A DNA stretch of 64,000 bases from Steinernema hermaphroditum (taxonomy: Eukaryota > Nematoda > Chromadorea > Rhabditida > Steinernematidae), in the NCBI GenBank assembly GCA_030435675.1, contig CM059621.1:4712001-4776000 (forward strand). The letters are read 5' to 3'. Numbering within the stretch: position 1 is the first letter of the stretch; every line of letters begins with the position of its first letter. The position numbers and the translations under genes were made by a program. The notes beneath the pieces are model-generated. The model had not been told where the DNA came from and made no database searches. It was given only the letters and a program-made list of their open reading frames with translations. This document shows, piece after piece, positions 51,622-62,789 of this stretch.

Positions 51622-52071
51622 GTCTGAGCTACTGAAAATGATATTAATGATGTGTATCCGTATATCGGTTCATCTACTACTTCAGAAGCACTTTCTACAT
51701 AGATGCGATCAGAAAACTTTTTGGACTCAAAAAACATATTACTGTTATCTGTTCCCATCATTCCTCTGGAAGCAGGTTCATTTACATGATGCGATGTTTT
51801 GTTTATGTTATTCCTGCACCGTCGAATTGTCGTTAATAAATGTCTGTCACCAGGTTTCGTCAATCTTCAATTGAGGAGTTGAGATTTGGGATTGAGGAAA
51901 GTCCTCAATTCAGGTTTCTTTGCGACTCACACAAGTTGGTCTTGCAGATTTCACAAATCGCAGGTTTGCGCATTCCCATCAAAGTTGTTTCCGACTTTTC
52001 CTGACTTTCCGAATAAGTGCTCCTCTTGACTTCCGTCAGTGAAGATGGGAATTCTTGGAAACATCTAAAAG

Positions 52072-52199
52072 CGTCTCGGATAAACATGTGGACTGGCTGT
52101 GTTTTTGATACACGTGCCGGAAACACTACAGCTCTTGACCCGAATGGATGCGGGCTGAGCCGGAAAACAGAGTGCGACGATCTGGAAATGCAGAAATGG
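52072..52199 (+). repeat. 128 bp direct repeat, copy 2
   Basis: See copy 1. Here the frame is open from 52017 to 52205, 62 codons in all. It ends in KWF and precedes the tiny ORF copy at 52281. Confidence 0.8.
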
Positions 52200-52280
52200 T
52201 TCTGACCTGCTGGAAATTACACAAATAGAACCGAGATTCATGTACATTCATTGTATCGGAGTGTGTTTTACGCTCTCGAA

Positions 52281-52412
52281 ATGTTTCACATTGTCCTGAA
52301 GCCTGATGAACTCCTTCTTCAACTTAACACCAAACGCGAATCGTCTCCCGGAGGCAGGACACGCTACGGCAAACGGCAGCTGAAGCCACGAAGTTCTTAT
52401 CCCAGCTCTTAA
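52281..52412 (+). CDS. Tiny ORF, diverged copy, 43 aa (copy 2)
   Basis: Begins MFHIVLKPDELL like copies 1 and 3, then diverges to a basic tail with 'RTRYGKRQLKPR'. The bases before the ATG (CGGAGTGTGTTTT...CTCGAA) are shared with the other copies. The GKR in the tail looks like an amidation/dibasic site, but there is no signal peptide, so processing is unlikely. Coding status is uncertain. Confidence 0.3.
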   Translation: MFHIVLKPDELLLQLNTKRESSPGGRTRYGKRQLKPRSSYPSS

Positions 52413-52950
52413 ATGGCATTCTGATCTCTCTAGCTGATTGCTAGGCGATTTTATTGTCAGATGTTCTATGCTGAAATGATGAGATAAATCGATGTTAAGT
52501 GACACATATATGTAGCTTGTATGAAAGGAAACATCATATCAGTTGGCGAAATGTTTCGAAAAGTGATAAGATTTAACTGATAGAGGTCCTTCGTTATCAG
52601 AGCCCCACCAGGAACGAAACCGAGAGAGAGACATTTGCTTCGTCTGCAATCTAGTGTCGTGCAAGATGACTTTTTTGTCTTTCGGAGTCGGTGGAATCAG
52701 AGGCGTCTGATTGATACAGTAGGGAAGTTGCCAGTCGTGCCTCACAGTACAGCTGCACCGTTGCCGAATAAATTATACCCAAGCATTCATTTCTGGCGTT
52801 CATTAATTAACAAGTACAGCCAACTTTTATCTAATCTGCAAAACAATCTATCCTGTAACGACTGATCAAACTGTGAGTGCTACAGTGAACAAAAGGTACA
52901 CCAACAGAACGCCTTTATATATCCAAATACAAAGAAGCGTGATTAAGACA

Positions 52951-53061
52951 TCATGAATTCCTTTGTCCTCTGCGTCGGTAAAGGTGGCGTCGAAGAGATG
53001 AATCCGATTTGAAGTGCGGGTAGAGAATCACTTCATCGGGTTTCAGGATGATATGAAACAT
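52951..53061 (-). CDS. Tiny conserved ORF, 36 aa (copy 3)
   Basis: MFHIILKPDEVILYPHFKSD then SSLRRHLYRRRGQRNS. Differs from copy 1 at a few residues (N to H, S to Y, H to Q) and in its last two codons, yet keeps the same length. TATATAAG lies at 53117-53124 on the minus strand. Coding status is uncertain. Confidence 0.4.
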   Translation of the reverse strand: MFHIILKPDEVILYPHFKSDSSLRRHLYRRRGQRNS

Positions 53062-54119
53062 TTCGAGGTCACAGAACACACTCCGACAGAATGAATAGAG
53101 AGGGAGCCTTTCTCTGCTTATATACGCTTCTCAAGGACGAAACCATATTCTTCTTTCCGGATCGCTAGACGCGCCTTCAGGTCGATTCCAGGAGTGCTTC
53201 CGGACACAGAGTCCCTTATAGTTTTGCTTTTAATTGTGACATTTGGTTTCACACAGTTGATTTTCTAGAAGTCGCAGATGACGCGGACAGGAAGGATTAT
53301 GACGTTAAGGAAAAACATTAGTCACATAACAAGATTAGGCGAAATTAAGTGGATACACCATTTGTGGCACTTTTGTACGGAGTTTAAGTGCACTCGTCTG
53401 TTTACAAAGGACGACGCGTACTTCGTAAAGACATGTTTCACTGTGCTTTCGAGTGTGCTTTCTCAGACATGTGACTCAGAACTCCGGAATTTCTGAGAGA
53501 GTTGTAATTTTCTACATTTCCGTGCAGATAAACAGCCATTTCCGTAAACAAACAAGCTAATCTAGAGCATTGCGCCATTAGAGGGTGTGTGACGCGAGCT
53601 TCCGCTATAGGAAAACAGCTTCTAGACCGACATTTGACACAGGAAGACAACGTAATACACCCTCTAATGGCACGATGCTCTAGATTAGCTGAACGATAAG
53701 CCTGGCTGTCTTTATGATAGATTTCTTCCGTGCATCTTTATGCAGAAAACAGCAGTTTACGTGATATGTACTGCATTTTCGCATTTTTCATTTACACAGC
53801 AAGACGGTAAGAGTAGACCCGCGCAACCGTGTCATTAGGCTAGGTTTCCAGGTCCAGGTCCAGGTCATTTTCTTTTCTCGTCCTTAACCTCGTTTCTTTT
53901 GCTTTCGTTTTATGTTACTGACTAAGTGTGCATCAGTGGACACCGCTCATAGTGATGGACACTATAGGAGGCAACCACTACTACCCCACTACTCGCTCCT
54001 CCACGAGGAGCCGAAGCTCCGAAGATGCTCTAATGATGGTTTCCTGGGGACACCGTGCCACAACAAAGAACAAGGAAGGAGCGAGGGGCTTTTGAGAAGG
54101 ATTCAAACCTTCAAACCAT

Positions 54120-54530
54120 TCTTCGTGGCGGGACTTTTATCGACGGATCTGTACGGATCTGAGACGTGGGCACTGACGAAGACCGCATGCAAGAGGCTTG
54201 CAACCGCGCAACGGAAGATGGAACGAAGAAAGATCGGAGTCTAGTAGACAGGAAGACGAACGAATGGCTTCGCGGCGTGACGAAGATTTCCGACGTTGCA
54301 GAAGCGGTGAAAAAAAGAAAAATGAAGTACGCATGGAAACTCTCAAACGATGATGGAGAAAAATGGTCGAAACGCCTGACGGAGTGGAGGCCAATCGTTG
54401 CGAGACCGCTCGGACGACCCAGAAAAAGATGGCGAGACGAGATCAAGAAAACGCTGAGGATGCAAGCGTGGCAGAACCAAGCGAGAAGAACGACAATGCA
54501 CCAATGGTTGAACACAATGGGATCCGCTTG
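54120..54530 (+). mobile_element. Non-LTR retrotransposon 3' remnant
   Basis: Reads 'LLSTDLYGSETWALTKTACK', 'RLATAQRKMERRKIGV', a frame change, then 'WLRGVTKISDVAEAVKKRKM', 'LTEWRPIVARPLGRPRKRW'. This is the C-terminal region downstream of reverse transcriptase in common animal LINEs. Broken by at least one stop and 5'-truncated. Confidence 0.8.
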
Positions 54531-55639
54531 ATGTAAATCAATGATACGGCCACATTTAACGTTAAATGTTAAATGTGGCTCCTAGGATGCTTCTTCACTT
54601 TTGCGTTTTTGCTTACCAATGGTCATTGTCATCAGATTTCATGTTTGGCAGAAGGGTATTGAATGGAGGTCACTATGGATACCTTTTTCAACGTCGTTTT
54701 TAACGATTTTTGCATCGTTCATAGGACAGTTGTACATAAATGTGCACAACTTGTCACTGACGTCTAAGTTCACTTGTCCAAAACTACATCGACGGACGAC
54801 AGTCTTTTTTCGGTTTTACCTATGAATAGTTTCCAAAAAGCAGTATGATATGCTCTTGTTCCAATGTACCACTCTACGATATGTTATTCTAGAGTTCTTG
54901 CTTAGCTACGGTTTTTATTTTCTTTGAATTTTCTTTACTTTCCGAGCTTTTTGACATTTACGTCAATGTAAAGAAACATTTCCGCACATCTACACGACGG
55001 CATTGTGAGGGTGCATTACGTCGGCTTCCGGTATCAAATGTCGGTCTAGAAGCTGTTTTTCTAGACCGGACGCTTGCGTAATACACCCTCTAATGACACG
55101 ATGCTCTAGATTAGCTTCTTGTGGTGAATGTGGCTGTCGCTTTACTGGAATGTATTTAGACTTATAACGCTGCACTTACACAAGAAATCACCGAAATACT
55201 GGTACATATGTTGACCTAAACAATCTTTTAATTCACACCTTCTACTGCGAAGATAGATTGCGTTAGTGAATGCCCACTTGGCTATGGCCTTTTTGACACC
55301 TTCAGGCCATGCTTCGCGATTCGTGTGTCATCGCGACCTTTCATCACATAGCAAACGCCGACAAAGGCGAAAACATCTGATGTAAAAGTGTGTTGTCTGG
55401 GTCACACTTCTCATATCTCTGTCTGTGCCATAACTACGGCGCTGCGGCGCAAGATCGTCAGTTACGAATAAACACAATGTGAGCGACGGTCGGCTTATGT
55501 GACCACTCTCCAACAAGTTTATCTTTCGGAGAATTCTCTTCAAATGGCCACGACCACCTACAGTTTTACAGCACGTCAGAAACAGATGATTTTGTGTTCC
55601 TTGTTTTGTTGACAATAAGATTACAAGCTGACAATAAAT

Positions 55640-56130
55640 CGCCAAGCAAGCTAGAGAGATTATGACGTCATTTAAGATCACACAATATCGTAGGTATAAT
55701 AACAAATTTTTCGCCATGTGCTATGAATGTAACGACTACAGTTGTTAAGTGAGCGGTCGTTCTCGGCCGTCATTGGTGGTGTAATGATCGCCCCGGCTCC
55801 CAGAAGGCCTGGAACACCAGGGAGTCGTAGTACGAACGTCTTGCAAAGAAGCCGTCACAACCGCCCGACTCCACCCGCGCCGTCAGAGAAGCCGAAGAGC
55901 CGCTTTATCTCCGAAGTCTGCGCCGCCAGCTGAACCGAAGATGCCCCTCCGTTCCGTTCGCTGTTCTCCGCCGCCGCGCCACTTCCGGAATCAACTCTTC
56001 ACGACTTCGACGCCCGTGCATACAGATGGGAACGCTGGATTCTCTTCGGATTCGTCTGCTCCACCGAAACCAGAAGAAAATCAGCGGCTACGGTGTGACT
56101 TTGTTCTTCTTTGTGCATATATGAGACGTC
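55640..56130. repeat. Repeat block paired with 47540-48000
   Basis: Contains a dispersed-repeat copy ('cattggtggtgtaatgatcg', 'cagaaggcctggaacaccag') and is inverted relative to 47540-48000. A frame at 55742-55933 is a shadow of the repeat. Confidence 0.75.
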
Positions 56131-56511
56131 CTGCACGGTGTAAGCCGTTGATTCGGGAAGATAAATCGTAAATCGACCACAGTTGTCGGGTACCCTACCC
56201 GGAAGCAAGCACTTTTGGTACTCATAGATCGCAGAAAGAGCCATGTCTCCCATAATTCCACTAGGATGATGCTAGATGTGGACTCTGTCAAGCAATATAT
56301 GCAATTTTCAGAGCTTGGAATGTTATGTTTGCGACTATCGCGTTATCACTGTATCAACCCAATCGCACGTCAGTGACCCACAGGAAAAAAAGAATGACAG
56401 GTGCAACAACTGCCATACGGCTCAAATCAATAATAGTAAATATAATTGAATAAATTAAAATAGTCGTTTCTTACCATCTGGATTGCGCTTAAAAACGTGT
56501 CGTAATCCACG

Positions 56512-57691
56512 ATGAACACTTCTTCCGACATATTCCGAAAAATTATAATCGCTTGCGTCACTGCGTGTGTGCCAATAAATCTTTTTACGATGTTTATCAT
56601 TGTTAAAAAGTCACCAAAACACTTGGGAGTATATAAATACGTTATGCTGAACATTTCGGTAGGTACACACACCGTCATCACTAGAGGGCTTTGTTCAGTT
56701 TTGGGTATTTATGACTGACATCGTTACGGACATCTTGCTTCTCCCAATGCCGACACCGACAAACATCATTGCTTTGTATCCTGCTGGACTCGGTTCGCTG
56801 TTCGGCCCTATCGGTGGGAGTCTCTGTGGTGTATGCGAATAATGTAACCCCGTAGAATATGTTATATTTCAGGCTTTAAGTGTGTTCTGCATCTCCGAAT
56901 GTTTTGCGGCTCTATTTATGGCTTTCTTCTTTCGGTATCAAGCTTTAAGCCATGACTTTTGTCTCTTTGGCTGGAAGCTTGCGCGTGTACATTACTGATA
57001 TGCTACCGCTATGATCATTATAGTCCCACCAGGTTCCCTATTATCAATAGCTGTATATGGAATGTTTCCTAGAGAGGATTTTGCTAAAATGGTCCTAAAC
57101 GTGGGACACCTATCTCTGTCAAAGACTCTATGCAATTTTCAGGATAGTGCAGAGCTGGTTCACCTGTTCGGCAATTCAGCTTTGGTCGGACCAGAAAAGG
57201 AAGGTGTCATAATGCTGTCTATTATGTTTTCCACGTACATCCTTCTTGCAATCATTCTGATTGCTTTGTGCATTGCCGGCATTGTCAATCAACTGCACAC
57301 GCTTCGGCCTTCAATGTCAGATTTTACCTATGCTGTACATATCCAACTTATGAAGGCACTTGTCGTGCAGGTAAAAAACCTTCCGCTTGTCTTCTATTCA
57401 TAGTCGTTTAGACAGCCGCACCATTATTTCTTTTCGCCTTCCCAATTGGTACTGTGATGATCGACCTGGTTTTCAATTTTGGTGGTTTAAAATGTATTTT
57501 GTGTTCATTTTCGATTGGGTACATCATGAACGTTTGCAGATGCAATTATCATACTTCAGCTGTCAATGAGTGTGCACACTACGGTCAACTCCTGTGCAGT
57601 GATCTTGCTCATCGTACCTTACCGGAAAGCCGTTCGAGAGATGTTTCGCAAGAAGTCTATCTTGACAGTTAGTGTGACTACTAGCGCTTAA
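56512..57691 (+). pseudogene. srh/sri-type chemoreceptor with in-frame TGA (copy 2)
   Basis: Exons about 56512-56658 ('MNTSSDIFRKIIIACVTACV'), 56699-56830 ('FWVFMTDIVTDILLLPMPTP'), 56874-57369, 57411-57481 ('TAAPLFLFAFPIGTVMIDLV') and 57539-57691 (ends VSVTTSA, TAA at 57689). A TGA at 56996-56998 replaces the CGA codon found in the intact copy (HYRF becomes HY-stop-Y), a single C to T change. All other frames and splice sites look intact. Seven-helix receptor if the stop were not there. Confidence 0.75.
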
Positions 57692-58168
57692 CGTTGTGTT
57701 CTAAAGTTGCTGTGTTCTTAAGGTTTTCGCGCAAGGGCTCACATCCAGATTTGGCTTAGGCTCCGGCTTTGGCTTAGGTCTATAAATTTAAAGCGAGCCC
57801 TAAAGTATTGGCAGCTTTCTTAATTTTCTGGCACAACGGAAGAGTCATTCCACGAAATTTGCGAAAAAGCGATAGCTGTCTGCGGAGTAGCCGTAACACA
57901 CTCTAGCAAGGGAACATTTAGTTGTGCCACCAGGCAATTCGACTGAAATTTGGCACAGAAGTACGTACTACTGACATTCGGTTCTCACCGGTCATCCCCA
58001 ATTCACTCAGTACGTGCTTAAACACAAGGTTTCGTCTTGGCTGCAAAGTGTTCGTGTGTGCTTTCTGGAGATGTGCTTTGGTAGATCATGAAGGTAGCGT
58101 CATAGTTTGGTGGCACGCGCGTAATTGAATCTCAGTCGATAAAAACATAAAGCAGGAAGCTTCATAAC

Positions 58169-58671
58169 TGACAAGGGACCCTCACGAAGTGTCCCACGCC
58201 GATTGAAATGAAATTTGTGCAGTGTGATAGGCCTTAACGAGAGCAAGAAAACGCCAGAATATGGTGTGCGTACAGGGGTACTAGAGCACCTAAACGAGGT
58301 CAGAAAGTTTCTGTTATTACAATATGGGTCCTACCACGAGTTCCCTGGGGAGTATGCGTACTCATCTTTCTATGCAGTTTCAGATCGCGTACGATATTAC
58401 GATGTACAGCGGGCGTCTCCTTCGTTGGTACTTTCCTTCTTATTGTTTTTCGCGGTTTGGAACTGTATAGAATGATGAGTACGCGTACACCACAGGGAAG
58501 TCGTGGCAGGACCTATATGTCAATAACCCAAACTTCCTGACCTCGTTTAGGTACTCTAGTACCCCTATACTCACATAATATTGTGGTGTTTTCTTGTACT
58601 CATCAAGGCCTAGTACATTGTACAAATTTCATGTCAATCGGCGTGGAACACTTTGTGAGGGTCCCTTGTCA
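58169..58671. mobile_element. Foldback element flanked by 33 bp direct repeats
   Basis: About 500 bp with inverted ends TGACAAGGGACCCTCACGAA and its near-complement, pairing inward for about 200 bp on each side (for example 'gaggtcag...' at 58296 with 'ctgacctcgttta' at 58538). On both sides stands 'cataaagcaggaagcttcat' (58136-58168 and 58672-58705, 33 of about 34 bases alike). Such long flanking repeats are not a normal target duplication. No coding frame. Confidence 0.75.
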
Positions 58672-58890
58672 GTCGATGAAAACATAAAGCAGGAAGCTTC
58701 ATAACAGAGTCTCACTCGATGAAAACAGAAAGCAATAAATAAGAGTGAGTATATGAGTAACAAGAAGACAAAGCAAACTGATTTCAGCTGCAAAAACTGT
58801 TATTCTATTCAGGAAACAGCAACGATAATTGAATAAATTATCTACTGTGCCGTGTTTCACATTTCTTTTCAAAGCAATTCGCAGTTTGCA

Positions 58891-60084
58891 ATGATCGACC
58901 TTATCTCAATCGGCTTCCGCAACGCTACACTCACTTGCGTTTCTTTGTGTGTGCCAATAAATCTCTTCACAATGTATATCATTGTTAAAAAGTCACCAAC
59001 TCAGTTGGGAGTATATAAATACGTTATACTTAACATTTCGGTAAGTGAACGATTAGCATTCAGTTATAAGCTTTTGGTCAGTTCTGGATATTTTTGAGCG
59101 ATATGTCATTGGATCTATTTATAATCCCGACACCAACACCAACAAGAGCTATAGCAGTGTATCCTGCTGGACTCGTCTCGTTGACCATCCCTGTTGTTCA
59201 GACTATCTCTTGTGTATGTGAATCAAATCTTCCACTACTGTTTAGTGTGTTTCAGGCTATATGTGTGTTCTCCGTCGTAGAATGTTTTGCAGGTCTGTCT
59301 ATCGCTTTCTTCTTTCGGTATCAATCATTGAGCCACAACTTCCGTCTTTTTGGGTGGCAGCCTGATACAATACATTACCGATTTGCTGCCGCTGTGGTAG
59401 TTGTACTTTGTCCAGGAGCGGCGTTCTTTGTTACCATTTATGGACTTTATCCTAAAGAGGACTTTACTAGGATGGTGCTAGAAGTGGGCCACTTCTCTCT
59501 GTCAAACAGTATATGCAATTTTCAGGGGAACGCAGAGCTTTGGGAGATGTTGGGTAACTCTATAGTGTTCGGGCCTGAAGAGGAAGGAGTCATGGTCATC
59601 GGCGTTTTAATGTCTTCATGCATCATTCTTGTAGTTATCTTTATGGTACTGTGCATTGTCGGCATCGTGAAACAACTCCAGACTCTTCGTCCATCTATGT
59701 CAGCTGCTACCTATGCTATGCTAATTCAACTTGTGAAAGCACTTATCGTGCAGGTAATAAAGCTGTTCGGGTCTTCATATAGCGTAGCTAGTTCAGACAG
59801 CATCACCCTTAATTCTGTACGCAGCGCCGATATGTACTGTCACGCTCGACCTGATTTTCAATTTCGGTTGTTTCAGATGTAGTGCTTGTGCTCATTTAGT
59901 GGGGGATTTACTGTAAATGCTTGCAGATGGAATAATGGTAATGGTGCTTTCAATGAGTGTACATTCTGTGGTGAACTCCTGTGCAGTGATCTTGCTCATC
60001 GCGCCATACAGGAAGGCCGTTCGAGAGATGTTTCGTCGCAAGAAGACAGTTGTTGTGACAGTTAGTGTGACTGCCACCGCTTAA
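58891..60084 (+). CDS. srh/sri-type serpentine chemoreceptor, intact
   Basis: Exons 58891-59040, 59082-59213, 59256-59753, 59797-59866 and 59927-60084, all in frame, 335 aa, the normal length for the Str superfamily. Segments: 'CVPINLFTMYIIVKKSP' (end of TM1), 'GVYKYVILNIS' plus 'FWIFLSDMSLDLFIIPTPTP' (TM2), 'CFAGLSIAFFFRYQSLSHNF' (TM3 end), 'FAAAVVVVLCPGAAFFVTIY' (TM4), 'SSCIILVVIFMVLCIVGI' (TM5), 'TASPLILYAAPICTVTLDLI' (TM6) and 'GIMVMVLSMSVHSVVNSCAV' (TM7), then APYRKAVREMFRRKK. It is the only undamaged member of the cluster. Role: detection of environmental chemicals in ciliated neurons, inferred from the family. Confidence 0.85.
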
Positions 60085-60594
60085 GATCGTCTTCTTGTAA
60101 CATCAGACGTAGCAAAGATGAGCAGGGAGCTATATTTGTTACAGTATTTGTGTTTGTTTATTTGTGAATATATATCTTCTGCCCACCAAATTGAACAACA
60201 CTTTCTCGGAATACGTACCCCACTCAGTAACTCGAACCAGATTTAAACAGAATTATTGTACAATATCTTATGTTTACACATAGTTGCACCCAAAGTAATT
60301 ACCATCATGGTTCGTAGCTTATTCTTGTCGTTCTGCCGCCGAGATGATCGCCTCCAAAGAACGGAGTTTTGGACATTAACTTGTGACCTTTCGACTCCTT
60401 GGTGGCGCCACGTAACGAAAGTCTAATAAATTTCGCCACTTCTTCTCGAATACCATGATTTCCATCTGGAATTATTTATGCGAAGTTTGTGCAAAAACCC
60501 TGAGATATCTCTTAAGAGTGAACTGTTAGCTTATCTAGAACTCTCCTAGCTTTCTTATGTGTGTGATCCGTTATCTTCTCTATTTTCTACATTC

Positions 60595-60800
60595 TTCAAC
60601 TTACGCTCGACCTCAGTTTCAATTCTGGTTGTTTGAGATGTACGTTGTGTTAATTTTGTAGGGGATGTAGTATCAATGTTTGCATATGGAAGTATGATAA
60701 TGATGTTTGCAGTGATATTGCCCATCGCGCCATACAGGAAGGCCGTTTGGGAGGTGCTTCGCAAGAAGTTGACAATTACTATTGACAATTACTGTGACTA
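60595..60800 (+). pseudogene. 3' fragment of a fourth srh/sri-type receptor
   Basis: Matches the last two exons and intron of the gene at 58891-60084 ('ctcgacct...tttcaattctgg', then 'PIAPYRKAVWEVLRKKLTIT'). It carries a deletion in the TM7 codons and an internal duplication of 'ttgacaattact'. Nothing upstream of TM6 remains nearby. Confidence 0.7.
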
Positions 60801-61669
60801 CTAGCGGGTAAAGTTGTGTTCTTTGTTGCTACAGAAGCACCGATATAGAGCATTTTCGAAGATATTTATTTATTCATTTCAGTTTTGACTGAAAACACGA
60901 TCTTTAATTTTCTGAAGTTGCATATAAGAGTTACCCTTTCAGTTACAACAGTTTTTTCGTTAGTTATTAAATTAAGGTTGCAATTTGTGTGTGATATCCA
61001 AATGTTATCTAGCATACTTAATAAACTAAATTCAAAAACAGAAAGCTGTTCCTTGACGGCCCGTTTTATAGCTGTATATCCCAGGCGATTTGTCGCTACA
61101 GCGTACGTAATCTGACTACATCGGAGAAGTACTGTTTCTGTGAATCACTCCTGTTGACGCCATTAGTTGCTTGCGTGAGTTAACTTGTTAGATATTTAAA
61201 AGACGTGACGTAGGCAAGTGAAAAAGGGTGGCGAAAATAACAAAATGACACTCGTAAAGCGTGGGAAGTGGAAGTCGTTCTCGTTTCGGAGTCTCAGTCA
61301 GTCTCGTATTTCACATGTCTGATGCAGTGTGTTGCAAATTAAGCTATTCGTTTTGCTGGCGTTCAATAGACTTGATATGCAAGAGCTCTCACCACTGTCA
61401 GACACGCTTTCGCAAAAAATGTGCTCAGATTTAGATCAAATATCTATATTTTGGTCTACTAGTTCGATCTGCGCACTGTAAAAAGATAACAGATGACGTC
61501 CGACAAGTCAACGAAAGCTCTTGGGTAGCAATAGCGCGTAAAATTGCAAAATTAATAACGTGTCCGGACTTGGCTCTTTAGAGTTCCGATCGATCGAATT
61601 TTTGTATTAGGCGGCTATTTGCATTCTTACCACGTTAATTCGTATGACGTTAATCTTTAGGCATACACT
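60801..61669. other. Intergenic DNA
   Basis: AT-rich, short frames only. No repeat or RNA gene recognised. It contains the upstream region of the small membrane protein gene. Confidence 0.5.
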
Positions 61670-62009
61670 ATGGATCTCAATCTGGATTTCGATATGCTCT
61701 TCAACGACACCGCTACTGAAGAACAAACGTTCCGAGAAACTCCAGTACATCACAAGCAGTCACACCAGATCAGTGCCATCTTTAGTATTGTCTTCATCAT
61801 CGCTGTTATTAGTTATTTTCTGTACGCCTTCTGCTGTCAGTTCGTTTTGAGAGTGATCATCAAGAAGATGCACATTAGACGGAAGCTGAAAGAGAAGAAG
61901 CGGGCGCTATCGGAAGATTCGCAGGGTTCGATCGATGGTAAAAACATTTCCGAAAGAATATAACAATCTATTGTTTTTAGATCCTCAAAGATTATTCTAC
62001 AGGGTGTAA
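61670..62009 (+). CDS. Small single-pass membrane protein
   Basis: Likely two exons, 61670-61936 and 61981-62009, about 98 aa. The first ends SIDG-like at a GT donor, and the second adds 'DPQRLFYRV' and TAA. Reading through without splicing gives 97 aa ending NISERI instead. Acidic N-terminus MDLNLDFDMLFNDTATEE, one hydrophobic helix near residues 38-62 ('SAIFSIVFIIAVISYFLYAF'), then CC and a basic tail 'KKMHIRRKLKEKKRALSEDS'. The basic side suggests the C-terminus is cytosolic. No family recognised. Confidence 0.6.
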
Positions 62010-62092
62010 CTTTATCGACTTTATTTCAAGTTAAATAACACACGGTAGATATCAAATAAATTTCTTCGCAATATATACATAACACAGTGGTA

Positions 62093-62302
62093 TTACTTGA
62101 AGCGCCGCAAGCTCTCCAGAAACCTTTCAAGCATACGAATCCACTCGACCACAGGGTTCTTTCCTTGTAGTCGAACCGAACTGTACGGCATGATCACGTG
62201 ATAGTCGTACCGTTTTGCTCGAATAAGCTTGGCATTGCCACATTCTGCTGTCGTGATCAGAAGGAGTAATGATAATATAAATGTGATCTTATATAGTAGC
62301 AT
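62093..62302 (-). CDS. Small secreted peptide precursor, 69 aa (copy 1)
   Basis: No named family recognised. Intronless. The signal peptide is about residues 1-22 (MLLYKITFILSLLLLITTAE). A short spacer ends in AKR, a dibasic site, then a mature peptide of about 39 residues starts YDYHVIMPYSSVRLQG and continues NPVVEWIRMLERFLESL, ending RRFK. The first half is nearly identical to the paralogue at 63359-63562. The second half is an amphipathic helix. No cysteines. A TATA box 46 nt upstream (62348-62357) supports transcription. Candidate roles are neuropeptide-like or antimicrobial peptide. This is inference from layout only. Confidence 0.7.
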   Translation of the reverse strand: MLLYKITFILSLLLLITTAECGNAKLIRAKRYDYHVIMPYSSVRLQGKNPVVEWIRMLERFLESLRRFK

Positions 62303-62347
62303 ACACGAACCAGGTGTTCGACTGTGAGTGGAAAGACAGTGGGTCGC

Positions 62348-62357
62348 CCTTATATAG
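62348..62357 (-). promoter_or_regulatory. TATA box of secreted-peptide gene copy 1
   Basis: CTATATAAGG on the minus strand, 45 nt before the ATG at 62302. Confidence 0.6.
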
Positions 62358-62789
62358 CCTTGTAGTCATGATTGTTTTTGAGATCAGCATGTACGCTTGT
62401 TTACAGAATGCCTGATAAGTATAAACATGACAGATTATACACCATACAATACATATCATCGTGCCACTTCCCAGACGCAGATTTCTGTGTCGGATCAGTG
62501 CTGAAGATTCGATTGTATTTGGTTTATTCGATCTTAAAGAATCCATTTTCAAAAGCAATCACCGTTATTATTTGATGTTCAAAAGACGGTCTTTAGGCAT
62601 CTTCGAAGTGTCAGTGGTTTCAGCGACTTCTCGTGGGAGGGGACGAGTGGAATCGCCTATCATTGCTATACAGCATTTCAACATTGACTAAACCATTAAA
62701 TGATATACACAATTAGCAAATCTATTTGTATCTTTCATTTGAGTTCCCAGCGATCTGTCGGATCGTCCGTCCGCTATCTGTGAAGCTCG

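Larger units (their letters stand above)
52840..55180. repeat. Right part of broken inverted repeat (52.8-55.2 kb)
   Basis: Inverted partner of 40030-40181 plus 44212-46160. At about 55045-55055 it preserves the sequence of the retrotransposon target without an insertion (GGAAGCCGACGTAATGCACC read on the minus strand). It contains the LINE remnant at 54120-54530 and tiny ORF copy 3. Confidence 0.8.

Noticed and set aside
54111..54515. 134-codon minus-strand frame with hydrophobic start, also seen at 44640-44929
   Set aside because: Antisense to the non-LTR retrotransposon remnant, whose plus-strand reading is clearly LINE-like.
55742..55933. 63-codon frame almost identical to one at 47715-47906
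   Set aside because: It is part of the dispersed repeat, and the other copies do not keep it open.
49361..56998. Selenocysteine or programmed read-through at the TGA codons of the two receptor copies
   Set aside because: The stops sit at different, non-conserved places, the intact paralogue has ordinary codons there, and these receptors are not selenoproteins.
58136..58735. Possible CRISPR-like array because of repeated 33 bp units
   Set aside because: Only two to three unequal copies, a 500 bp palindrome between two of them, and a eukaryotic context.
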